A model generated the notes under the pieces. The model searched no databases and was not told where the DNA came from. It worked only from the letters and a program-made list of their open reading frames with translations. Made by a program: the position numbers and the translations under genes. Source: Blumeriella jaapii (taxonomy: Eukaryota; Ascomycota; Leotiomycetes; Helotiales; Drepanopezizaceae). Taken from it: a stretch of DNA of 64,000 bases. Within the stretch, counting starts at the first letter, position 1. Each line of letters starts with the position of its first letter. The stretch lies in NCBI GenBank assembly GCA_009599575.1, contig VWND01000007.1:496001-560000 (forward strand), in the 5' to 3' direction. Of this stretch, positions 54,857 to 64,000 are shown piece by piece.

Positions 54857-57797
54857 CTAGTGGCCACCCAGCGCACTCAATCTAGCACCAGCAGGCCTGC
54901 GCGTCATGTTCGGCTTGCCGACGTGTTCAGTCCCTCTCATGGGCTCATTGCCGTTCCTTCTCTCCGATTCCTCATCACTGTCCTCGACGATCTTGGTAGG
55001 GATGTCCGTTCCAATATTGTATTGCTGGCTGCTCCTTTCCGGGGTGGTCGCTGTGCTCGCAATTGACATCGAAGTGCTGGAGCGATTGTGGACGAGATCC
55101 GGAGTTGGAGGGATGCTCGACGCCCGGCCGTGAGGCCGCCCATGTCCCTCGTCTCCATTCTCTGATCCTAAATGGGAATTATCGTCATCACTGGCTGTGA
55201 ATGTCGAGACATTACTCGCTCGGTGCTGATCGCGGGCTTCCTTCAGAGCAAGCTCTTCGGCCTCAACTTCAGCATCGTGGGCGAGTTGGAGACCCTCGAC
55301 CGCAGCAGCGCATTGCTCGCTGATGTTCCGGATAATGTGGGCGATGGCGTCGGTCTTGTCCTTCAAATGACGATCGGCAACATCAACGATGCTCATCTGG
55401 CTATATCTCCTGCTATTTCGGAGCCCCTTGCTGAGGCGGTCTTCCATTCCCGGAGTCATGTTATCGCCATTGTTGCTCAGCTTCACGGCGCGCGAAGAAC
55501 GAGACCCGCTTAGTGACAGCTCGCCATCATTTCCCTCCTCAGCAATACCTCCTGAATCGCTCTCTTCCTCATCGTAGCCATGCTCAATGTACTCGACTAA
55601 TTCTGGGCTCTTGCCTAGAGTTCGGACGATGTGTTCCATGTGATGAGTTTGGCCACTGATGAGAGCGCGGAGGTGGAGAACAACGCGTTGTGCCTCGTCT
55701 CGTTGACGGAGAATGGTGACGTTGGTGTGTTGCAGCGCACTGAGCTCTTTCTGGTTGCGCTTCCGCTCACGCTCAAGTTCCTCGGCTATTTCTTGCTGCA
55801 AAACCAAGGCCTCCAGAGCATCGTCACGTTGCTTCTCTGTACCAGAAAGGCGGGCTGTGAGGCGAGCTGAATCGTCTTTCTGTTGGTCCATGAGGCTTGT
55901 GAGGCGTTTGTTTTCCCGTTTGTGATTCTCGATCTTGGCCTTGAGATCTTGAGTTTCCTTGGTGAGTTGCTCAGCAAAAGCTTGGAATTTGAGGAACTAC
56001 AGATGTTAGCCATATATAGCAGGAGGGGACGAATGAAGAAGTATACCTGTTGCTTCCAACTCTCGAGCTCTTCGACAAGGAAGTTGTTTCTCTTCGAGAC
56101 TTTGCCGAGCTCGGTATCCATACGCCCCTTGAGGTTGATGAAATCTTGCCAAGCCTCGAGAGCGTCCCGTGAGTATTGATTTCTTTCGCGGACAATCTCA
56201 TTCAAGTGCCTCATAGAAACTTTGGTCATGAGCGGTTTCTTGACAGACCCGCCAAAGACGGCCTTCATTCCAGTATTTCGTCCCTGCGTGGTGGTCAGCA
56301 GTGTGTACAGGTGAAAGGCCATTCAAGTTCAACTGACCATCTTCTCACAGACGTGGTCCATCACTGCCATCAGGGCATCCTGGTTCCACCATTCGGGGTC
56401 CTGGATGGATTCCACTTCTCCTCGCATCACAATAATCTGGCCAGCAGGGACTAACTTTCCTCCGCCATAGGCAGATCGGAGATGCTGTGGCACTCCAGAG
56501 GGCGTGACATCTCCGTTCAAGGCCTGAGTCATTCGACTGACCATTTTGCTTCGCTGACCAGCCGTAAGTGCAGTCGGTGGGCTGGATGTCAACACGAAAT
56601 TGCGGTCCAAGTCGACGACCAAGGCATCGGTCGGTGCGGTAAACAGGGACCTGCACTCGGCGGTGATGCCGAGAATGTATGGACCAGGCTCCTGGACCAA
56701 CTCCTTCGCATGCCTCGCGTGTACCACTGGGACGTACAAACCGCTCCACTCGTAGACACGAACACAGTATCGGATCGTCTCGGCTGCCACAGTGAGCATG
56801 GCAGGGTGGTGGCTGACGAAGACGATTCGCCGCGTTGGAGACAAAGCTGCTTCTATGACGCCCACGATGTTGGGAATAGACAAGCAAGAAAACAGCGGCC
56901 ACATGGCGAAGTTTTGGAAGCCGGTTGGGGAGGAAGGAAACTGGTAACAGAGTGCGTAATCTTTCATGTCGATCCGCACCAGATCATTCAACCGTGGTGC
57001 TGGGAAGCTGAGAATGCGCGAGACCTCCTCGGCGTGGAACAGGTTGGTGGCCTTGTTCCAGTGAATCCACATCCCACGCAGGTAATCACCCAAAAGGTTG
57101 TACAGTGGGTATCGGGAGAGGAATGACAGACAATACGGGATCCAATACGTCTCGTCTGGAGAGTCGTAGAAATCCGACTCGGTCCTCCTCCGGAGGTCTC
57201 GAATCGTCTCGGCTCGCTTCTCGTCCGCCCGGGACCAGACGCGCAAGGCGATACCGTAGAGCGTGTGGGATGAGTCCTGCTGCAGGACGAATGAGTGGTG
57301 CACACAGTGCGGTTGGCTACGTCCCGTGCAAATCTCTACATCATGAGGGAAACAAGCCTGATCGCGTCAGTTGGTTGGTCGATCGATTGGGACTCGTCAA
57401 GTCTTACCCTCATGGCGGCGTGGAGAGCTCTCGCAATCTCGTTATCTTGTTCTAATCTTGGGCTGCTGCCGAGGATCTCTGGCAACCAAAATTGTCCCAC
57501 CGCGCCCTTCATGTGTCCGATCTTTCCCTGCGATGGCGGTGGTGCTTTGACCCATTGCGCGGGCTCTCGCCCGACACCACACACCATATACGCATGGGTG
57601 AGGGTCTTGGGGGCCCGTTGCTGGGGCTTCACGTTCAGGCTGGATGGAATGGGCTGTGTGATCCGAGAATGGAGGGAAGACGTTCTGCTCGGGATGATCA
57701 GACTCGTGTCGGTTTGGTCGCGCGTGCCCGGACGACCTTCACGGTCTCCGGTCTTCGGCCGGACGGAAGAGGGGTGGTTGTTGAGGGATGGACCCAT
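54857..57797 (-). CDS. DENN (AEX-3)-domain protein with coiled coil, putative Rab GEF
   Basis: Exons 57797-57408, 57357-56338, 56283-56047 and 55996-54857 (introns 50, 54 and 50 nt); the frame closes at 929 codons. The uDENN part is in exon 1 and early exon 2: LTHAYMVCGVGREP, then VHHSFVLQQDSSHTLYGIAL and YWIPYCLSFLSRYPLYN. The core DENN motif follows: FAMWPLFSCLSIPNIVGVIE, ALSPTRRIVFVSHHPAMLT, then GLYVPVVHARHAKEL and PYILGITAECRS. After it come a long coiled coil (LEAWQDFINLKGRMDTELGK through ELERERKRNQKELSAL) and an acidic Ser-rich tail. DENN domains exchange nucleotide on Rab GTPases, so a role in vesicle traffic is likely; the Rab partner is unknown. The start at 57797 is the first ATG, behind a long leader. 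Confidence 0.9.
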
Positions 57798-58689
57798 GAT
57801 TGCGGCTGAAAATGTCCAATTACAGATTGCTGCAGTGGCGCTTCACGGGCAAGATTCCTCCGATCGAATGTTTCGGAAGAGGCCTGATCTCGCCGAGGGA
57901 GACGCAACGCTGTGAGGGCGGACGGGCGGTGGACTTGAGATTCTCGTCGAAGAGCCGCGGACCAGACTGTCACACACCGTGATGGCTGGAAAGGTCTGTT
58001 TGGCTGCCGTGCGGTGGCTCGTTGCAGCTCGTCTCCAGCAAGCAGCAAACGGAAATAGGGGAGGGGGGGGTGGTAGGGGTTTTTGGTTTTTGTTGGCGGG
58101 GCAAGACGCTCTCGCAGAAGGTCAAGCCGGAAGGATGAATGTATCTCCAGGGCAGCGAACGTCGCGATGACTGGAAAGAGGTGAAAGGCGTGCCGTGCAG
58201 TGCCGCGTGGTAGGGAGGCGGGTGGTAGGGAGCCGTGTGATGCGGTGCGGATGCAGCGTGGTGTGAGGGGGAATCTGTAAAGAAAAACGAAGACGAAGTG
58301 GCACAGAAACAGCGCAATGGAGGCAAAGGGAAAGGAAGCCGTGGGAAGACGAAAGAAGAAGAAGAAGCAGCAGAAGTAGTGGTAGGAGTAGGAGTAGTAG
58401 TAGGAGTAGTAGTACGGGACAGGGAGAAAGTTTTCGGAGGGCCAGGAGAGGCAAAGAAAGGCAATGCAATGCAAATGCACATGCAATGCAGGGAAAGCCA
58501 GGGCACTGGGACAAGAAGACGGATTCGAGGGGGGGCGGGCGCTAGCACCGAGACAGACTAGCGGGCCAGGCACGAGGAGTGGGCCGTGGGAGGTGGAGGT
58601 GGAGGGCGGGGGTGGAGGGGGGGGGACAGGGGCCGGGGCCGAGGCCGAGGCCGGGGCGAGGAAAAAAAGGAGATGCAATATACGGGACA

Positions 58690-58790
58690 GAGTATATGGA
58701 CTGGACGGAGGATATGTACTGGACAGAGGATGTGTACTGGACAGAGGATGTGTACTGGACAGAGGATATGTACTGGACAGAGTATATGTA
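58690..58790 (+). repeat. 18-bp minisatellite, about five copies
   Basis: Unit GTACTGGACAGAGGATRT, with small variants; it starts as GGACTGGACGGAGGATAT and ends as GTACTGGACAGAGTATAT. It contains GTAC. In frame it would give a WTEDVY-like repeat. Confidence 0.9.
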
Positions 58791-58860
58791 CAGAGTACAG
58801 ATACCGAGAGGACTATGGTCAAGTGCGTTCCGGTAGGACGGAGTACAGTTCACTGTACGC

Positions 58861-59045
58861 TACGCTACTCTGCTCTACTCTACTCTGCTCTGCTCTGCTC
58901 TACTCTGCTCTGCTCTACTCTTCTCTTCTCTACCCTACCTGCTCTACTCTACCCTACCCTACCCTGCTCTACTCCACTCTGCCCTACCCCACCCTACTCT
59001 ACTATACCCCCTTCTATCCCAGCCTACCCCACTCTACTCTACCCT
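58861..59045 (+). repeat. (CTCTR/CCCTA)n pentanucleotide array
   Basis: About 35 units of CTCTG, CTCTA, CCCTA or similar, pyrimidine-rich, running on from the minisatellite. It is degenerate in the right half. Confidence 0.88.
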
Positions 59046-60930
59046 GCCCTTCCGAGCAGACTCGTACCACCTCGCGGACTGCCGTCCATACTAACCATCC
59101 CCTTTAAGTTCGCGCTTCTACTACGTACAGTACTATGGATGTGTAGTGTGAAGATCAAGCCATGACTTTTCGGTCCTAGTGAGCGCGCGCCCTAAGACAC
59201 ATTCGCATGTTTACTTTGCAATGACAGTACATCAGCCCTCTACCGAACACTGGAAGAATGTACTGCACTGCACTGTACTGGAGAAGCATCTTCCCGTGAC
59301 TCTCGTCTTGGCTCTCTGTACCGTCCATCGTCCCCTGGAACGGACGGGGTGGACCGCTTGGCCAGCATCTGTCATGTCCCACCACAGACCAGCCACGCTC
59401 AGCAGTCCGCGGGACATCACCACAGCACGGTACATAATCCAGTACGTACTGTGTGTGTGCTTCCGATACAGTGCGACAGGACTGTCCAGTACGGTCCAGC
59501 ACTGTACTGGACGTCGGGCCAATTCCGGGGTGGTAGCGTCGCCGACAGGGAAGCCCGCCCGCTCCACATCCCCGTCGTTCAATCTGTGGGCGCGAACCGC
59601 GTTCGGATGGCGGCGTGTCACCCCCTCGTATCCCCCAAGTAGATAGCTTGGTGTCGCCTGAGATTCCGAGTGAGATTGCTGCTCGCCCCGAGGAACAGGA
59701 AGACCAGCTCCCATCGTGGCATCAATGGCTTTGTGTCTTGAATCACGCCCTCACGGGTCGCAGCCAGGCAACGGGTCGGATGCTCATACCGCAAGGGATT
59801 CACAGACGTACGGTACGCTACGGTGCGGGACGCGGCGCTGCTGTGATCCATCGACGACGATGTATGCTACTCATGCCTCGGTTCCTGCAGCTGATCCTGG
59901 CTTCCACCAGCTCCGATCAAGGGGAAGAACAATTCAGGACCTGCTGTGCCTACTTAATATACTTCTCACCCCGAGCCACTCACGGAGGCAAAGGCAATTC
60001 ACGCCAATCACAGGCTCGTCGTCCCAACTTCGACGCTGGACGGGGTGTGTATGTACTGTATCTGTGTACCGTACGGTACCCAACGCCCAAGACCAAGCAG
60101 CCAAGCGGTCCACCAAGGTCCTTGCATGGGTCTGGACATCTCTCGTCGTCGTCCCTGAAATCTCGGCTTGACGTCTTCCATGCTGGGTGTGGGAGCGCAA
60201 GAAAACAACACGACGGGAAAACGCCACACCCCTGGGCCTGAAGCGGGCCGTCGACACGTGGGGTCTCGCCCGCGAATGACGGATCGTGCGAATGACGGAT
60301 CGTGCCCTCTGAGGATGAGGAGGGGTGCGGCGCGATGTTGGTCCCGTCCGTCGTGGAGAGCATCGCGGTCTCCAGCGCACGCCAGCTACAGGACCGGGGC
60401 GAGGCTGTCCCTGGCCCGCGCCCGGCTCTCGCCCACGACTTGACCGTCTCGAGGGTGGTCGAGGAAGAAGAAGTCGTCGTATGGGCTCACAGGGTGGCGG
60501 TGGCAGTAGTGTGAACTAAGCAATAGCAGCATGTACATACTGTGTACACAGATACAGTACTGTACATACAGTACAGCGCCTACGCAAACATGGCCTCCAG
60601 CAGCACCGTCGTACCGATCGACCGACCCAGAGCCGCGGTTTCTCGCAGGCTGTTTCACCAAGGGCCCAGGAGCTAATGTCCCTAGGGCATGTATGTGTCT
60701 CCGGGGGTCGTGGATTCTCGAAGACTTGTCCTTGCGTGCATCATGGCACGAGTGTGAGGACATCCTGGCGTCGCGCGTATGTACAGAATGCCGCATAGCG
60801 AGGAAAGGTAAAATCGGGACAGGTGTGTGTGATGCAGCACGTAAGGCTGAGCGGCGAAGGTCTCCATCGTGGTCGACGAGTGGTCGCTGTGTACTCCTTC
60901 GTCCCGCGGCGGTCTTCTGCGATCGGGACA

Positions 60931-60958
60931 GTCAGTACAGTACAGTACAGTACAGTAA
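60931..60958 (+). repeat. (CAGTA)n run
   Basis: Four to five units of CAGTA after GATCGGGACAGT. It belongs to the same family as 53630-53659. Confidence 0.9.
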
Positions 60959-61890
60959 TAAGCTAGCGGCTTGATCTTGAGAGTGGAGAAGAATCTCACG
61001 GATGACATGTCTTCTCCCCCGGAATCTCCACGCGACACGGTACAGTAGATAGATATCCCTTGTCCAGACGTCTCCACGCCATCATCCTTCTCGGTCGGTC
61101 TCTCGTTCGTCTATGCCCACTCAGGAAGCACTGTGTTCTTCCTCTACATCGCGGGCCTGACTCGGATGCAACGCTGGCTTTGGTTCGGACTGTCGCATCA
61201 GCCAGCGAGCATACGATCTTCGCTCGACGGGGGAATCGATCATCCTGTGCCGTTCGGGAGGGCTGACATACGGTACGGTACAGTACCGTACAGTACGGTC
61301 CCTATCTATCTGCGAGCTGGCTGGGCGAGAGCCGTCGTCGATCGTTGCCCGGCATCCGTGATCGCGCTCGCAGATCCGGCACGCCCGTTCCCATCCGGGC
61401 CCTGATCAGCCGTTTGCTCTCCTTCCGGTACGACCTCGGTGGCGCAGATGGAGTCGACTACTCGAATGCGTACCCAAGACGTCGTGCACCGTGGCGGAAG
61501 CGGCAGCGTCCTCGAGCTACAGTACCGAGGGCGCCAGACTTCGAAACGGCTCGGATGGCCGGCGGCGATGGCGGGCGCGGGTCGCATTCGTGGGGAGGGA
61601 CGACAGAGCCCCGAGATGATGGAGAAGAAAGTCACGAATCTTCGTTGGTCAGACCGAGGAGTGGAAAGGAAAAACGGCAGTGTGCCTGAAAAGCAGGAGC
61701 GCGTCTCCGTGTAGTACTGTCAGAGGGGTGTATCCCATGTCGATGAGTTGGCTTGAAATCCTCTACTGAACGCCTTTCTGTCCCTTCCAGGTCAAACCCA
61801 CACCCCGTACTCCTCGCCCAAACCGCTCCATTTTTGGCTCTCGAACTCCAGTCTAGTCTTGCCCGTGGACACACGTCGCTCCCCAGATCT

Positions 61891-62496
61891 CTAACACAAC
61901 CAAACACCCTCGCAAATCCAATCACTCCGGCCATTCAACCCCTCCATGCGTCCCTCCGCATAGCACAGTTCCCCTTCGTACCTCATCCTGTCCTTCTCGC
62001 CTAGACCCTTCTCCAGCGCCAGGATGGCGCTCTGCTCGTACACCATCCCCCGACGATAAGGGTCCCTCGTGACCCACCTCATCACCAGCGCCCGCTCCAA
62101 CACGCTCACCACCTCGCCCGCCATGACAAAATGCGGCTTCCGATAACTCCGCAGCGTGCCCGGGCCTTGGAAGCGGACCGCCTCGTCGATGTGGAGATAG
62201 GATTTCCCTCCTTCGGCCGTGGTGTCGATGAAGAAGCGGCCTTGGAGCTGGTACAAGGCGTCTTTCTTGAGCTTCCCGCCGGTGTGCCGGGCGAGAATGC
62301 GGGAGCTGGGCAACGCGGACTTCCAGCAGCAGACTTGCAGCTCGACGCCGTAGTACGGATAGTCCGGGTCGGAGGCCCCGAAGGTGGAATTGTCTCTCCA
62401 GGAGTGCAAGACGACGGCGTCGAGCCCGACGGAGAAGTTGCAGATGGGCCGTCCTTGTTCGAAGCCGAGGGTGTGGACGGTGGTCGGTCGAGGCAT
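61891..62496 (-). CDS. Uncharacterised 201-residue protein, GC-rich
   Basis: ATG at 62496 (MPRPTTVHTLGFEQG) to the stop at 61891-61893, single exon. The composition is that of a folded protein: mixed hydrophobic and charged residues and few repeats, unlike the chance frames around it. Short stretches alternate as in a beta-rich fold (ICNFSVGLDAVVLHSW, then YYGVELQVCCWKS, then LYQLQGRFFIDT and HFVMAGEVVSVLE). A basic patch RRGMVYEQ and the end SDWICEGVWLC follow. An OB-like or other small beta-barrel is conceivable but not shown. I do not recognise the family. It is divergent from BCD1 with a 1 kb spacer full of purine repeats. It is either a genuine lineage-specific gene or a chance frame in GC-rich DNA. 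Confidence 0.6.
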   Translation of the reverse strand: MPRPTTVHTLGFEQGRPICNFSVGLDAVVLHSWRDNSTFGASDPDYPYYGVELQVCCWKSALPSSRILARHTGGKLKKDALYQLQGRFFIDTTAEGGKSYLHIDEAVRFQGPGTLRSYRKPHFVMAGEVVSVLERALVMRWVTRDPYRRGMVYEQSAILALEKGLGEKDRMRYEGELCYAEGRMEGLNGRSDWICEGVWLC

Positions 62497-62778
62497 GGCC
62501 TTCCTCGTGTGATGAGATGAGGGAGATGGAGAGAGAGAGAGAGGGAGAGAGAGGCAGAGAGAGGCACGAGCTTTGTGTGACGTTGTGTTACTGGAAGTAG
62601 GACGTGACACGAGATCGAGCGCCTGAAGGGCAGAGGGAGAAAAACTGGTAGATTTTCAAGGGCGAGATGAGGAGATTTTGTATGTTCTGTAGTACGGGTA
62701 CAAGGTGGTACGACGACCGATCGATGCGACACGGACTTGGGGAGGAGCGCGCGCGACGACCCAGACCGGAGACAGCAA

Positions 62779-62800
62779 GACAGACAGACAGACAGACAGA
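62779..62800 (+). repeat. (CAGA)n microsatellite
   Basis: Five to six tetranucleotide units of CAGA. Confidence 0.9.
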
Positions 62801-63257
62801 CCAAAGGGAGGAAGGACAGCTAGAAAACGAGGGAAACGAGGGAAACGCCAGGGAAGCAAAGACTCGCTCGACTGCTAAAGAGACGATGGAAGAACCAGAC
62901 ACGCAAGCACCGGATTGGCAGGCGTTCTGTACGAGATGAGATGAGAAGAGACGAGATGAGAAGAGGGGAGAGGGAGAGGGAGGGGGAGAGGGGAGAGAGG
63001 CAGGCCTGTGTACTGTACTGTATATAAGTTTCGATATACGTTACAGTACATACAGATGTGGATGCTGTAGAAACCAGTTTAGAAAAAGGCTGAAGACGCT
63101 CTTACCAATCGTTCGTTCGTTGTGATAAGAGGCGGTGTGCCCTGCCCGCGTACGAAAATGTGATGTGCAGCAATGTATGTATGTAGGTATGTATGTATGT
63201 ACCTTACTGTACTGTACGATGGGTGTAAGCGGTCAAAGTCTTATTAATTTATTTATT

Positions 63258-63278
63258 AAAAAAAAAAAAAAAAAAAAA
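63258..63278 (+). repeat. A21 homopolymer
   Basis: Twenty-one A followed by TT and more A. A likely site of sequencing length error. Confidence 0.9.
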
Positions 63279-63349
63279 TTAAAAAAAACTACCAGGGTGA
63301 CAGTCCTACAGTAACATCCGGCCACAGACCAACAACCCAAGACAAACCT

Positions 63350-63383
63350 AGCCAACCGCCAACCGCCAACCGCCAACCACCAA
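63350..63383 (+). repeat. CCAACCG heptamer repeat
   Basis: About four to five head-to-tail units of CCAACCG, ending in CCAACCACC. Located about 130 bp upstream of the BCD1 ATG. Confidence 0.88.
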
Positions 63384-63508
63384 CACAACGTACCCTACCT
63401 ACACCGTACGGTACACGCCCTTTCTCACCTGCATCCCAGACGCACGCACGCCCTCAACTTTGGTATTCACAATTGGCCAGCTCCCCCGCCTCGATCCAGC
63501 GGCCCAGC

Positions 63509-64000
63509 ATGGCCGACCTCTCCAGCCTCTGTTCCATCTGCCACATCGAAGAGCCCATCTACACCTGCCCGCGCTGCTCCATGTCCACCTGCTCGCTCGC
63601 CTGCTCGCAGCGCCACAAGATCCGCTCCATGTGCAACGGCGTCCGCGACCCGACCGTCTACCGGCCCATCTCGCAGGTCGCGACCCCGTGGGGTGTCGAC
63701 CACGACTACAACTTCCTCCACGGCATCGAAACGCGCATCGAGCGGGCCGAGAAGGTCCTGATCGAGGACCTGGAGCTCGTGAGCAAGCAGGAGCTGGAAG
63801 CCGCGCGCGCAGGCGAGACCAGAGAGCAGTATGCCCGCCGCGTCGGGACCAGGCCCAGAGAGCTGCCGGGCGAGGCGCAGGTCGAGAGAGTGCTGCATCA
63901 AGAGAACATCCGGCAGATCAAGGCGCCGAAGGGCATGCGGAGGAACAAAGAGAACACGACGCACTGGAACCGCAAGCACAAGGCCATCCAGTGGCAGGTG
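63509..64000 (+). CDS. BCD1: Box C/D snoRNA protein 1 (zf-HIT), 3' truncated by window edge
   Basis: ATG at 63509 opens 164 codons that run off the window end. Residues 8-42 form a HIT zinc finger: CSIC at 8-11, CPRC at 20-23, CSLAC at 28-32, H36 and C42 (CSQRHK...MCNG), with the eight ligands in the usual spacing. Downstream, GVDHDYNFLHGIETRIERAEK and KGMRRNKENTTHWNRKHKAIQW match Bcd1/ZNHIT6 rather than other zf-HIT proteins. Bcd1 is needed to assemble box C/D snoRNPs and stabilise Nop58 and the snoRNAs in the nucleus, so it acts in rRNA 2'-O-methylation. No intron in this part. The code is GC-rich with strong C/G third positions. Start context is good, with a pyrimidine-rich leader. Confidence 0.92.
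   Translation, partial: MADLSSLCSICHIEEPIYTCPRCSMSTCSLACSQRHKIRSMCNGVRDPTVYRPISQVATPWGVDHDYNFLHGIETRIERAEKVLIEDLELVSKQELEAARAGETREQYARRVGTRPRELPGEAQVERVLHQENIRQIKAPKGMRRNKENTTHWNRKHKAIQWQV

Larger units (their letters stand above)
57798..61890. other. 4.1 kb gene-free, GC-rich, repeat-rich region
   Basis: The left kilobase is the DENN gene promoter/leader with long pyrimidine runs on its strand. A minus-strand frame of 374 codons at 58822-57698 is a translation of simple repeats. An 18-bp minisatellite (58690-58790) and a CTCTG/CTCTA array (58861-59045) follow. From 59.1 to 61.3 kb there are repeated GTAC palindromes (59430-59515, 60540-60580, 60931-60958, 61268-61300). Open frames of 100-210 codons occur because of high GC, without family likeness. 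Confidence 0.65.
62497..63508. promoter_or_regulatory. Divergent intergenic region with simple repeats
   Basis: Holds GAGAGA runs (62520-62575), (CAGA)n at 62779-62800, GAGATGAGAAG repeats (62938-62970), GGGAGAGG runs, GTAC palindromes (63010-63025), (GTAT)n near 63175-63200, an A21 tract at 63258-63278 and a CCAACCG heptamer repeat at 63350-63383. It must contain the BCD1 promoter. Confidence 0.65.

Noticed and set aside
57698..58822. 374-codon minus-strand frame upstream of the DENN gene
   Set aside because: It is a translation of simple repeats (Tyr-Pro-Leu-Ser-Ser-Thr runs, Pro and Cys/Leu runs) and overlaps DENN exon 1 in another frame; no family likeness.
50269..64000. CRISPR array or prophage as explanation for the spaced repeats
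   Set aside because: The DNA is fungal nuclear, the repeats are short palindromes of variable spacing, and there are no spacers of constant length or cas-like genes.

Overview
The window is nuclear DNA of a filamentous ascomycete (Pezizomycotina; a Leotiomycete-like fungus is my inference). Genes are broken by short introns of about 45-60 nt with GTAAGT/GTATGT-type donors and YAG acceptors, intergenic gaps run from 0.2 to 4.6 kb, and the gene set is fungal. I see no tRNA, rRNA, CRISPR array, virus or intact transposon. Exon joins were worked out by hand and checked for reading-frame arithmetic; they are predictions, not transcript evidence.

Left part (1-14.3 kb): the 3' three-quarters of the sulfite reductase flavoprotein gene MET10 (+), a SNF2-family helicase (-), an RSM1/NIPA-type C3HC zinc-finger mRNA-export gene (-) with a GC-AG intron, the PAP phosphatase gene MET22 (+), a KAR5/THT1 nuclear-fusion gene (-) and mitochondrial ribosomal protein uL6 (+). 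MET10 and MET22 act in the same sulfate-assimilation route and lie about 6 kb apart.

Middle (14.3-50.3 kb): a 4.6 kb stretch without a supportable gene, then a kinesin (+), ORC6 (-), an FAD-dependent oxidoreductase (-), ALG2 (-), a peroxisomal enoyl-CoA hydratase/isomerase-like gene (+), a CDC11/NUD1 leucine-rich-repeat scaffold (-), a large uncharacterised protein with a PP1-docking motif (+), the inositol hexakisphosphate kinase KCS1 (+) and the endonuclease subunit EME1 (+). Most are housekeeping genes for the nucleus, cell division or glycosylation. ALG2 and its neighbour, and CDC11 and its neighbour, are divergent pairs.

Right part (50.3-64 kb): gene-poor and repeat-rich. It carries a possible 42-residue secreted peptide (-), a DENN-domain coiled-coil protein (-), a 201-codon unknown (-) and the 5' part of the box C/D snoRNP factor BCD1 (+), cut by the window end. 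The spaces between hold microsatellites, minisatellites and many copies of a palindromic TACAGTAC/TACTGTAC motif that is rare further left.

Three genes (kinesin, ALG2, CDC11) need a change of reading frame that no plausible intron explains, and a fourth (RSM1) may. This points to indel errors in the assembly or to real lesions, and it matters for any automatic annotation. The strongest candidates for something new are the small secreted peptide at 52.1-52.2 kb, the palindromic repeat field to the right of 50 kb, and the uncharacterised RVSF protein.
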